Part shown: one piece after another, positions 1-5,898 of the stretch
How positions within the stretch are numbered: the stretch's first letter is position 1
Layout of the letters: the number at the start of each line of letters is the position of its first letter
From: Thermoplasmata archaeon
GTDB lineage: Archaea; Thermoplasmatota; Thermoplasmata; Lutacidiplasmatales; UBA184
Reading direction: 5' to 3'
Length of the DNA: 7,583 nucleotides
NCBI GenBank assembly: GCA_030046135.1
Contig: JASIEC010000083.1
Location: forward strand, 1 to 7,583
The notes under the pieces: generated by a model
The model's input: the letters and a program-made list of their open reading frames with translations, nothing else
What the model was told of the DNA's origin: nothing
Database searches by the model: none
Made by a program: the position numbers and the translations under genes

Positions 1-117
1 ACGCTCGAGATCGCCGTGGCGCGCGGGCGTGCGGCCGACCGGCTCCGGGCCCGGGTCGGAAGCCCCGTCCGGATCGCCGCGGTGCCCGGTCGTCGCCCCC
101 TCGGACCGCCACCGTAA
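1..117 (+). CDS. C-terminal end of an unidentified protein (partial)
   Basis: Frame 1 is open from the left edge to a TAA at 115-117, giving a 38-residue C-terminus that begins TLEIAVARGRAADRLRARVG and ends in a Pro/Gly-rich stretch. Almost all codons end in G or C, as in the real genes here, and the stop sits just before dnaJ on the same strand, so a true gene end is plausible. I do not recognise the family. It lacks the acidic tail expected of DnaK, so this is probably not a dnaK-dnaJ pair. Because random frames are often open in such GC-rich DNA, the call is tentative. Confidence 0.35.
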   Translation, partial: TLEIAVARGRAADRLRARVGSPVRIAAVPGRRPLGPPP

Positions 118-121
118 TTAT
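115..121 (+). promoter_or_regulatory. TATA-like element upstream of dnaJ
   Basis: TAATTAT is one of the very few A/T-only heptamers in this GC-rich window and lies in the short gap before dnaJ, overlapping the TAA stop of the upstream frame. In archaea the TATA box is centred about 26 bases before the transcription start. That would place the start near 144 and leave a leader of roughly 20 bases before the ATG at 167. The role is inferred from composition and position only. Confidence 0.5.
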
Positions 122-166
122 CGCCCGCCCTAGGTGAGGAGCGCGGGGGCGTCCGTCCGCTCGGGA

Positions 167-1315
167 ATGGCGAAGCGAGACTACTACGAGGTGCTGGGGG
201 TCCCCCGCGGCGCCCCGACGGACGAGATCAAGTCGGCGTACCGACGCCTCGCCCGGCAGTACCATCCGGACGTCTCCAAGGAGAACTCGAAGGTCGCCGA
301 GGAGAAGTTCAAGGAGATCTCGGAGGCGTACGAGGTCCTCGCGAACGAGGAGAAGCGGAGGCGCTACGACCAGCTCGGCTTCTCGGGGGTCGAGTCGGAC
401 TTCGGCCCGGGCGGCTTCACCTGGCAGAACTTCACCCACGCTCAGGACCTCGAGGACCTGCTCGGAGCGTCCCCGCTCTTCCAGCAGTTCTTCGGCGGGC
501 TCGGGGGCCCGTTCGGAAGCTTCGCCCGGCGCGACTCGTCGCGCGGGAGCGATGTCGAGGTCGCGCTCCGGCTCCCGTTGAAGGCAGTGATCGAAGGGGC
601 CCACCCGACCGTCGAGGTGCCGCACGCGGGCCCGTGCTCGGCGTGCCGGGGGACGGGCGCCCGCGACGGAACGGCGCTCGAGACGTGCCCCGAGTGCCAC
701 GGGCAGGGCCAGGTGCGACGCGTGCAGAACCGCGGGTTCGCGCAGATGATCACGATCGGGACGTGTCCGAAGTGCGGCGGGGCGGGCCAGCGGATCCTCG
801 AGCCGTGCCCGACCTGCCGGGGTCGGGGCCAGGTCTCCACCGTCGAGAAGATCGAGCTCCGCGTCCCCCCCGGGCTCGAGGACGGCACCGTCCTTAGGGT
901 CCCCGGCCACGGGAGCGCGGGCCGGCCCGGAGGCCGCCCGGGAGATCTCTACGTCCAGCTCGCCTTCGAATCCCTCGACCCGTTCCGCCGGGAGGGGGCC
1001 GAGCTCGTCTCCGACGCGACGATCCCTCTCGCGACCGCGGTGCTCGGGGGCGAGGTGACGATCCCCACGCTCGAGTCGCCGGCGGCGCTCAAGATCCCGG
1101 CGGGGACCCAGCCCGAGACCCAGTTCCGGCTCCGGGGCCGCGGGTTCCCCCGACCCCACGGCGGGGGGCGGGGCGACATGATCGTGACCGTCCACGTGGA
1201 GATCCCGCGCTCCCTCCCGGGGAAGAGCCGCGACCTCCTCAAGGAGGCGCTCGGCGGCGACGGCCGTCCGGTGGGGAGCCGTCGGGAGTCGATCTTCGGC
1301 CGCCGAAGCTCGTGA
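167..1315 (+). CDS. dnaJ: Chaperone protein DnaJ (Hsp40, type I)
   Basis: This is a cytosolic co-chaperone that binds unfolded clients and stimulates the ATPase of DnaK (Hsp70). The 382-residue product has the complete type I layout. The J domain covers residues 4-70 with the HPD motif at 33-35. A Gly/Phe-rich linker follows at about 71-122. The cysteine-rich domain has four CxxCxGxG repeats starting at C157, C174, C200 and C214, which bind two zinc ions. The C-terminal beta-sandwich client-binding domains run from about 225 to 360. The ATG at 167 is chosen because MAKRDYYEVLGV is the family's standard N-terminus. A GTG at 134 would add 11 residues but lies too close to the TATA-like site to be transcribed from it. 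AGGTGA at 132-137 resembles a ribosome-binding site but is about 29 bases away. Archaeal dnaJ genes are generally regarded as acquired from bacteria. The stop overlaps the start of the next gene, so the two are probably co-transcribed. Confidence 0.96.
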   Translation: MAKRDYYEVLGVPRGAPTDEIKSAYRRLARQYHPDVSKENSKVAEEKFKEISEAYEVLANEEKRRRYDQLGFSGVESDFGPGGFTWQNFTHAQDLEDLLGASPLFQQFFGGLGGPFGSFARRDSSRGSDVEVALRLPLKAVIEGAHPTVEVPHAGPCSACRGTGARDGTALETCPECHGQGQVRRVQNRGFAQMITIGTCPKCGGAGQRILEPCPTCRGRGQVSTVEKIELRVPPGLEDGTVLRVPGHGSAGRPGGRPGDLYVQLAFESLDPFRREGAELVSDATIPLATAVLGGEVTIPTLESPAALKIPAGTQPETQFRLRGRGFPRPHGGGRGDMIVTVHVEIPRSLPGKSRDLLKEALGGDGRPVGSRRESIFGRRSS

Positions 1316-1986
1316 CGGCCGACGACGGGCCCCCGGCCGACACGTACTTCACCGAGCGTCCGCGATCGCGCTCGTCGCGCCGAGAGCTGAGGTTCCTCTA
1401 CCGCGGGGAGCTCCTCTCGTTCGTGGTCGACCGCGGCGTCTTCGCCTCCCACGGGCTCGATCCCGGGACCGCGCACCTGATCGAGTGCCTCGAGGTGAAG
1501 CCCCGCGACCTCGTCCTCGACCTCGGGACCGGCTGGGGCGCTCTCGGGGTCGCGGCGGCGAAGAGCGCCCACGCCGGCCGGGTCGTGCTGACCGAGGTGA
1601 ACCGGCGCGCGGCCCGCCTGGCCGAGGAGAATCTCCTCCGCAACGGCGTCTCCAACGCCGAGGTCCGGGTCGGCCGCCTGTTCGAGCCGGTCGGGACCGA
1701 GACGTTCGACGTGATCGCGACGAACCCGCCGTACCGGGCCGGCCGCGAGCTGATCCTGGAGCTCCTCGCCGGCGCCCCGGGCCATCTCAAGCCGGGCGGC
1801 CGGCTCGTCCTGGTGGGCAAGGGGAGCCAGGGGATCCGCTTCTACCAGGAGTGGCTCGAGGAACACTGGGCGGGGCCGGTCCGCGTCCTCGGGCGGGGCT
1901 CGGGGTACCGCGTCCTCGAGGCGACGCTCGCTCCCGCGCGCGCGGCCCCGGCCCCCGCGATCCGTCGCCGCCTCCGAAGGGGTTAA
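1312..1986 (+). CDS. Class I SAM-dependent methyltransferase, MJ0882/RsmC-like
   Basis: The product has 224 residues and starts at a GTG that overlaps the dnaJ stop (GTGA), implying translational coupling. It has a single Rossmann-type methyltransferase domain of the MTS/RsmC family (COG2813-like). The family's N-terminal signature is present as YFTERP at residues 12-17. SAM-binding motif I is DLGTGWG at 70-76, the acidic residue closing strand 2 is E95, and the catalytic-type motif is NPPY at 138-141 followed by RAG. The C-terminal GYRVLE is also typical. The closest relative I recall is Methanocaldococcus MJ0882, a structurally characterised methyltransferase. RsmC relatives methylate guanine in 16S rRNA. 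An NPPY motif is consistent with methyl transfer to an exocyclic amino group of a base. Its position just before a ribosomal-protein operon fits rRNA or tRNA as substrate, but the substrate is inferred. The last roughly 20 residues are Arg/Ala/Pro-rich and look disordered. Confidence 0.88.
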   Translation: MTADDGPPADTYFTERPRSRSSRRELRFLYRGELLSFVVDRGVFASHGLDPGTAHLIECLEVKPRDLVLDLGTGWGALGVAAAKSAHAGRVVLTEVNRRAARLAEENLLRNGVSNAEVRVGRLFEPVGTETFDVIATNPPYRAGRELILELLAGAPGHLKPGGRLVLVGKGSQGIRFYQEWLEEHWAGPVRVLGRGSGYRVLEATLAPARAAPAPAIRRRLRRG

Positions 1987-1988
1987 GA
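1975..1988 (+). promoter_or_regulatory. Possible BRE/TATA promoter of the rps13 operon
   Basis: CGAAGGGG is followed directly by TTAAGA, a purine-rich BRE-like block and a TATA-like hexamer, at the end of the methyltransferase gene with its TAA stop inside. A start of transcription some 25 bases downstream would fall near 2010, giving a leader of about 60 bases before the probable rps13 start. It is the only AT-rich element in this gap. The operon may also be read through from dnaJ. Confidence 0.35.
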
Positions 1989-2052
1989 GCCGGACCCCGC
2001 TCGGCGGCCACTCTCGAGGAGCGGGGGCGGGCTCCGGCCCGTCGCCAAGCCC

Positions 2053-2060
2053 GAGGGGAT
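2053..2060 (+). promoter_or_regulatory. Shine-Dalgarno-like site for rps13
   Basis: GAGGGGAT is identical to the core of the strong ribosome-binding site of rps11 at 3429-3436 and differs by one base from GAGGTGAT, the complement of the archaeal 16S rRNA tail. It suggests that rps13 translation begins a short way downstream, around 2067-2073. No standard start codon exists there. Confidence 0.45.
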
Positions 2061-2072
2061 CCAACCGAGGGG

Positions 2073-2831
2073 GGGACCGCCGCGCCCAAGGAGCCGAAGG
2101 AGAAGAGCGACGCGCCGCCGGCCGCGGCGCCGTCCGGCGCAGCCCCGCCCGCCGACGAGGAGGCGAAGCCCGGCCGCAAGGACAAGCCCGGCCCGAAGGG
2201 CAAGGAAGGGAAGGACGGCAAGGAGGCGAAGGAGGGGAAGTCGAAGGGACCGACGCCCCCGAAGACGCCGAAGTTCGTCCCCGACAATCCTAACTTCCGC
2301 TACATCGTGCGGCTCGCGAACACGGATCTCGACGGGACGCGCCCCACAGCGCTCGCGCTCACCCGCGTCCCCGGGGTGGGGCTGCGGATCGCGGAAACGA
2401 CCTGCCACCTGGCGCAGGTCTCCCCCTCCGAGATGCTCGGGAACCTTCCCGAGACGACCGTCGAGGGGCTCGAGTCGACGCTCACCTCGCTCGCGACGAA
2501 GGTCCCCCGATGGATGATGAACCACCCCGGCGAGCCGGTCCTCGGCGAGTCGCTCCACTACGTCAGCGCCGATCTCGAGACCCGGCGGCGCGACGACGTG
2601 AACATGATGAAGATGATCCGAAGCTACCGCGGCGTCCGGCACGAACGCGGGCAGAAGGTCCGCGGCCAGCGGACCCGCTCGAACGGTCGCACGGGGATGG
2701 CGGCCGGCGTGCTCAAGAAGGCCGCCAAGGAAGCGGCCCAGGCGGCCGGTAAGGAAGAGGCCGCGGCGCCCGCCGCCGCGGCCGCCCCGGCCGCCGCCGC
2801 CGCCCCCGCGGCGAAGAAGGAGAAGGCGTAG
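2073..2831 (+). CDS. rps13: Small ribosomal subunit protein uS13 (S13), start codon anomalous
   Basis: S13 sits in the head of the 30S subunit and contacts the large subunit and P-site tRNA. The conserved core runs from about NFRYIVRLANTDLDG (residues 74-88 from the assumed start) through VPGVG (99-103) to the basic RTRSNGRTG near 200-208. The domain order matches archaeal and eukaryotic S13. The core is flanked by a roughly 70-residue Lys/Gly/Pro-rich N-terminal extension and a 44-residue Ala/Pro/Lys C-terminal tail, making about 252 residues against the usual 150 or so. The start is inferred. There is no ATG, GTG or TTG in any plus-strand frame between 1987 and 2306. GGG at 2073, followed by ACC GCC, would be GTG with one base change and would give a product starting MTAAPKEPKEK. 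GAG at 2067 is an alternative with better spacing to GAGGGGAT. The in-frame GTG at 2307 would delete the conserved FRYI, and the one at 1851 lies deep in the methyltransferase gene. Identity is certain; the start is not. Confidence 0.93.
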   Translation, partial: GTAAPKEPKEKSDAPPAAAPSGAAPPADEEAKPGRKDKPGPKGKEGKDGKEAKEGKSKGPTPPKTPKFVPDNPNFRYIVRLANTDLDGTRPTALALTRVPGVGLRIAETTCHLAQVSPSEMLGNLPETTVEGLESTLTSLATKVPRWMMNHPGEPVLGESLHYVSADLETRRRDDVNMMKMIRSYRGVRHERGQKVRGQRTRSNGRTGMAAGVLKKAAKEAAQAAGKEEAAAPAAAAAPAAAAAPAAKKEKA

Positions 2832-2840
2832 GGAGATCCG

Positions 2841-3428
2841 ATGGGCGACCCCAAGTTCCTCCGCCGCCGCTACGACACGCCGAAGCACCCGTGGGAGGGG
2901 GCCCGGATGGAGGAGGAGACGAAGCTCCTCGAGCGCTACGGCCTGAAGAACAAGCGCGAGCTGTGGAAGGCCCAGTCGATCCTCCGAGGGTTCCGTCGAC
3001 AGGCCCGCGAGCTCCAGGCGCGGCTCCGCGCCGGGGCCCCGCAGGCGAAGGTCGAGACGGAGCTCCTCCTCGCTCGGCTCCGTCGGCTGGGCGTCCTCGG
3101 CGTCAGCACGCCGTCGCTCGACGACGTCCTCGCGCTCACGATCGAGGATGTCCTCCGACGCCGCTTCGAGTGGATCGTCTTCACCCATCAGCTGGCCCCC
3201 ACCCCGTGGGGAGCCCGCCAGTGGATCGGCCACGGTCACTTCTCGATCGGCGACCGCCGGATGACGAGACCGGGATACCTCGTGCCGTCCGCGGACGAGG
3301 CGAGGATCGTCTACTCGCCGACGAGCCCGCTCGCGGCGGACGACCACGCGATGCGGCTCGCGCTGCGCGCGCGCCTCGAAGCACGCCCGGCGCCTGCGGC
3401 CGCCCCCGCCGCTCCCGAGGGAGCCTAG
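2841..3428 (+). CDS. rps4: Small ribosomal subunit protein uS4 (S4)
   Basis: S4 is a primary 16S rRNA-binding protein that nucleates assembly of the 30S body and borders the mRNA entry channel. The 195-residue product begins MGDPKFLRRRYDTPKHPW, the diagnostic N-terminus of archaeal S4. It continues with LLERYGLKNKRELWKA (29-44) and then the S4 RNA-binding domain at about 107-155, including ARQWIGHGHFSIGDRRMTRP. The ATG lies 9 bases after rps13, and GGGAG overlapping the rps13 TAG provides the ribosome-binding site. The last 15 residues, after position 180, form an Ala/Pro-rich tail that resembles the S13 tail and is not part of the conserved domain. I see no zinc-finger cysteines, which is normal for the archaeal form. 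Confidence 0.97.
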   Translation: MGDPKFLRRRYDTPKHPWEGARMEEETKLLERYGLKNKRELWKAQSILRGFRRQARELQARLRAGAPQAKVETELLLARLRRLGVLGVSTPSLDDVLALTIEDVLRRRFEWIVFTHQLAPTPWGARQWIGHGHFSIGDRRMTRPGYLVPSADEARIVYSPTSPLAADDHAMRLALRARLEARPAPAAAPAAPEGA

Positions 3429-3436
3429 GAGGGGAT
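3427..3436 (+). promoter_or_regulatory. Strong Shine-Dalgarno site of rps11
   Basis: AGGAGGGGAT matches AGGAGGTGAT, the complement of the archaeal 16S rRNA 3' tail, at nine of ten bases. It overlaps the rps4 TAG and ends 4 bases before the GTG start of rps11, so it fixes that start. Confidence 0.75.
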
Positions 3437-3440
3437 CGAC

Positions 3441-3824
3441 GTGGCGAAGGTCGGGATCGCGCACATTTTCGCGAGCTACAACAACATCCACATCACCGTC
3501 ACCGACATCACCGGCGCCGAGACGCTCGCGAAGGCGACGGGCGGGATGGTCGTGAAGGCGGCGCGCGACGAGTCGAGTCCGTACGCCGCCATGAAGGCGG
3601 CCGACCAGATCGCCGCCGCGATCAAGGAGAAGGGGTACGAGTCGCTCCACGTCCGCGTCCGGGCGCCGGGCGGCAACCGCGCGCGCTCGCCGGGGCCGGG
3701 CGCTCAGGCGGCGATCCGGGCGCTCGCCCGGGCGGGCGTGAAGATCCAGCGGATCGAGGACGTCACCCCGGTGCCGCACGACGGGACGAAGCCAAAGGGG
3801 GGCCGGCGGGGCCGGCGCGTCTAG
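3441..3824 (+). CDS. rps11: Small ribosomal subunit protein uS11 (S11)
   Basis: S11 lies on the platform of the 30S subunit, contacts 16S rRNA near the E site, and helps shape the mRNA exit region. The 127-residue product is full length and highly conserved. Recognisable stretches are HIFASYNNIHITVTDITG (8-25), LHVRVRAPGGN, the SPGPGAQAAIR segment, and the terminal IEDVTPVPHDGTKPKGGRRG followed by RRV. Translation starts at a GTG preceded by a near-perfect Shine-Dalgarno sequence. The gene sits between rps4 and rpoD, as in most archaea. Nothing is unusual about it. Confidence 0.98.
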   Translation: MAKVGIAHIFASYNNIHITVTDITGAETLAKATGGMVVKAARDESSPYAAMKAADQIAAAIKEKGYESLHVRVRAPGGNRARSPGPGAQAAIRALARAGVKIQRIEDVTPVPHDGTKPKGGRRGRRV

Positions 3825-3825
3825 G

Positions 3826-4671
3826 GTGACCGTCCGCATCGAGGAGCTGACGCCGAAGGCGTCGAAGCTCGAGATCGAGGGCGCCTCCGCCTCGCAGGTC
3901 AACGCGCTCCGCCGGACCCTCCTCGCCGACGTCCCCAAGCTCGCGATCGAGGACGTCGAGTTCCACCTGGGCCCGATCCGCGACGAGACGTCGGGCAAGG
4001 ACTACGACTCGTCCACGAGCATGTTCGACGAGGGGGTGGCCCTCCGCCTCGGTCTCCTGCCGATCCCCACGGACCTCTCGCAGTTCCGCCGCAAGTCCGA
4101 GTGCACGTGCGAGGGAGCGGGGTGCGTCCACTGCCAGGTGATGTACTCCGTCGACCGCAAGGGCCCGTGCACGGTCTACGCGAAGGACGTCGTGCCGCTC
4201 GGCGACGCCTCGCTCGCGATCCTCGAGCCCGACGTCCCGATCGTCCGGCTCGGTGCGCGCCAGGCGCTGCTCGCCTACGCGACCGCCGTCGTCGGGACGG
4301 CGCGCGAGCACTCGAAGTGGCAGGTCGCGCACGGCGTGGGCATGTACCCTCGACCCCACGTCCGCATCGCCCGCAAGGAAGGGTGCACCGAGGCATGCCT
4401 CAAGCGGACCGCCGCCTCCTGCCCGGTGAACATCCTCGAGATGGCCGGGGGGAAGCTCACCGTCCACGACGAGGAGAAGTGCATCGACTGCGGGGCGTGC
4501 GAGAAGACGTGCGAGCACGGCTCGATCCGGATCGAGCCCGACGCCGAGAAGTTCTTCCTCCGGTTCGAGACCGACGGGTCGCTCTCGGCCCGCGAGGCGC
4601 TCCGGTTCGCGCTGAAGGACCTCAAGCGCCGGTTCGAGGCGCTGCGCGAGGGGATCCAGTCGATCCCGTAG
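3826..4671 (+). CDS. rpoD: DNA-directed RNA polymerase subunit D (Rpo3)
   Basis: Subunit D is the archaeal counterpart of eukaryotic Rpb3 and of bacterial alpha. It pairs with subunit L to form the platform on which the polymerase is assembled. The 281-residue product shows the alpha-type motif VNALRRTLLADVPKLAIEDV at residues 25-44 and a C-terminal dimerisation region at about 244-281. A cysteine loop, C93-x-C95-x4-C100-x2-C103, resembles the zinc loop of Rpb3. A ferredoxin-like insert holds C187, C191 and C199 (followed by Pro), then C219-x2-C222-x2-C225-x3-C229. The second group is a complete iron-sulfur motif; the first is irregular. The GTG start lies 1 base after the rps11 TAG, suggesting translational coupling. 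The last 50 bases overlap pelA on the opposite strand. The usual downstream neighbours of rpoD (L18e, L13, S9) are absent. Confidence 0.97.
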   Translation: MTVRIEELTPKASKLEIEGASASQVNALRRTLLADVPKLAIEDVEFHLGPIRDETSGKDYDSSTSMFDEGVALRLGLLPIPTDLSQFRRKSECTCEGAGCVHCQVMYSVDRKGPCTVYAKDVVPLGDASLAILEPDVPIVRLGARQALLAYATAVVGTAREHSKWQVAHGVGMYPRPHVRIARKEGCTEACLKRTAASCPVNILEMAGGKLTVHDEEKCIDCGACEKTCEHGSIRIEPDAEKFFLRFETDGSLSAREALRFALKDLKRRFEALREGIQSIP

Positions 4672-5731
4672 CGGGCGACGAGCTCGTCCAGTCGTAGCGG
4701 AGGATCGCCGCGATCCCCCCGAGGCCGACGAGCCGCTCTCCGGCGGCCTCGGAGGCACGGACGACGAACAGGCGCGCCCGCTGACCCCGGGACCGGTCCA
4801 GGATCGCCGCCACCTCCGGATCGGGGAGGAGCGTCTCGGCGACGAGCAGCGTCTCGATCGCCCCCGCGTCGAGCGCTTCCGCGACCTCGCGACGGCCGAC
4901 CGCCGCCCGGGACCCCCCCGAGAGGGCCCGGATCAGTCGCTCGACCACCTCGGCCTCCTCGGCCGCGACGCTCGCGCGGAGCACCTCGCTCGCCCGGCCC
5001 GAGCGGAGCAGCTCGTCGACCCCCGCGCGGCCCGACTCGGACGCCGGGTAGACCCGGACGCGTCGCGCGACCTCGGGGGCCGTCTCCGCGAGCCGCCGGG
5101 AGAGCTCCTCCTTGAGGAACCCGGGACCGGCGACGACGACCGCGACCGCGTCGCCCGCCTCGCGCACGAGCACGGTGACGAGCTCGTCGAGGTACGCCGA
5201 CCGGTCGCGCTCCCCCTGGCGGGCGTCGAACCGCTTGCCCGCGATCGTGCGCCGGACGTCCGCGATCGGGTCGATCGCCCGCCCCCGGAGCCGGACGATC
5301 GAGGAGTCCCCCCAGTCCACGGCGGCGACGACGATCGCGGGATCGCCCTTGCCCGAGAACCCCTCGTCGAGCAGCGCCCGCTCGGCGGCGGTGAGGGTCG
5401 GCTTCAGGATCGACACATCGTCCCCCTCGGCGAGGTCGAGGGTGTGGTGCCGCCCGATGTCGAACGGCCCCTCGACGATCGGGCCGGTGATCCGCACATG
5501 CTGGGAGAAGCCGTGGAATTCGACCTGCTCCGCCCGGACCGCGAGGTAGACCCTCCGCCGGGTCCTCTCCGCCCCGGGGACGTCGAGCGGCGCCTCGGGG
5601 TCTCGGCGGGTGGTCGACGCCCCCACCAGGTCCCCGGGGCGGACCAGGCGGGAGATCCGCCAGAGGTCGCTCGGGGTCTCGAGGCGGAGCCGGTGGAGCC
5701 CCGTCGTCGCGTCCCGTGAGAGAAGGCGCAT
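4622..5731 (-). CDS. pelA: mRNA surveillance protein Pelota (aDom34)
   Basis: Pelota enters the empty A site of stalled ribosomes with aEF1-alpha and, together with ABCE1, splits them. It is a paralogue of release factor aRF1. The 369-residue product has the three expected parts. The N-terminal Sm-like domain covers about 1-130. The central eRF1-like domain covers about 131-255 and includes VVVAGPGFLKEEL at 198-210. The C-terminal domain covers about 256-346, with AIETLLVAETLL at 291-302, and ends at GGIAAILRY. As expected for Pelota there is no GGQ peptide-release motif. The ATG at 5731 is preceded on the minus strand by GGGGAG, 4 bases upstream. The gene should end soon after Y346, but 23 further residues are encoded before a TGA inside rpoD. 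Within the overlap many codons of this tail end in A or T, unlike the rest of the gene, so the tail looks like unselected run-on sequence. Confidence 0.94.
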   Translation of the reverse strand: MRLLSRDATTGLHRLRLETPSDLWRISRLVRPGDLVGASTTRRDPEAPLDVPGAERTRRRVYLAVRAEQVEFHGFSQHVRITGPIVEGPFDIGRHHTLDLAEGDDVSILKPTLTAAERALLDEGFSGKGDPAIVVAAVDWGDSSIVRLRGRAIDPIADVRRTIAGKRFDARQGERDRSAYLDELVTVLVREAGDAVAVVVAGPGFLKEELSRRLAETAPEVARRVRVYPASESGRAGVDELLRSGRASEVLRASVAAEEAEVVERLIRALSGGSRAAVGRREVAEALDAGAIETLLVAETLLPDPEVAAILDRSRGQRARLFVVRASEAAGERLVGLGGIAAILRYDWTSSSPATGSTGSPRAAPRTGA

Positions 5732-5735
5732 GGTT

Positions 5736-5741
5736 CTCCCC
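5736..5741 (-). promoter_or_regulatory. Shine-Dalgarno site of pelA
   Basis: On the minus strand the sequence reads GGGGAG, then AACC, then the ATG. The spacing suits a ribosome-binding site and supports the chosen pelA start. I find no convincing TATA box for pelA. The AT-rich inverted repeat at 5855-5870 is the nearest candidate and would imply a leader of about 100 bases. Confidence 0.5.
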
Positions 5742-5854
5742 GGAGGCGCCGGAGGGGAGGGGGGGCTACATGCCGTTTCCGACCGGCGGCACCCGGCGCG
5801 CCCGGAGACCCCCCCGGTCGAGGACGGGTCGCTGGAACCCTGTCACCGCGGGGC

Positions 5855-5870
5855 TCGATACGCTTATCGA
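5855..5870. promoter_or_regulatory. Inverted repeat overlapping a TATA-like element in the pelA/MFS spacer
   Basis: TCGATA-CGCT-TATCGA is a perfect 6-base inverted repeat with a 4-base centre, lying in the 167-base spacer between divergent pelA and the exporter gene. Its plus-strand half CTTATC (5863-5868) is placed about 33 bases before the exporter's ATG at 5899, compatible with a TATA element and a very short leader. A palindrome on top of a promoter is the usual layout for a dimeric repressor site, but this is inferred. The rest of the spacer is GC-rich, with no other element I can support apart from the purine tract noted as a possible alternative ribosome-binding site at 5751-5765. Confidence 0.4.
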
Positions 5871-5898
5871 ACGGGCCCTTGCTCGGGGGCGAGCGCCG

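Noticed and set aside
949..2064. 371-codon minus-strand open frame opposite dnaJ and the methyltransferase
   Set aside because: It is a shadow of two well-supported genes, with Arg/Pro/Glu-rich composition and no motif.
1485..2072. In-frame upstream extension of rps13 starting inside the methyltransferase gene
   Set aside because: The extra residues are an Arg/Pro/Gly shadow of the methyltransferase in another frame and resemble no S13 protein.
2190..2250. Purine-rich tract with AGGAGG-like motifs inside rps13, considered as an internal ribosome-binding site
   Set aside because: The nearest in-frame start (2307) is far beyond normal spacing, and the tract is explained by Lys, Glu and Gly codons of the N-terminal extension.
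2760..2815. GCC/GCG-rich repeat considered as a microsatellite or structural repeat
   Set aside because: It is the coding sequence of the Ala/Pro tail of S13, with no repeat unit conserved at DNA level beyond Ala codons.
1983..3998. 671-codon open frame on the minus strand
   Set aside because: It runs antisense through rps13, rps4 and rps11, all certain genes. Its translation is Arg/Gly/Leu low-complexity with no recognisable domain. Such frames arise because stop codons are rare in GC-rich DNA.
4370..4540. Cysteine-rich stretch considered as a separate small ferredoxin gene
   Set aside because: It is in frame within rpoD and matches the known ferredoxin-like insert of archaeal D subunits.
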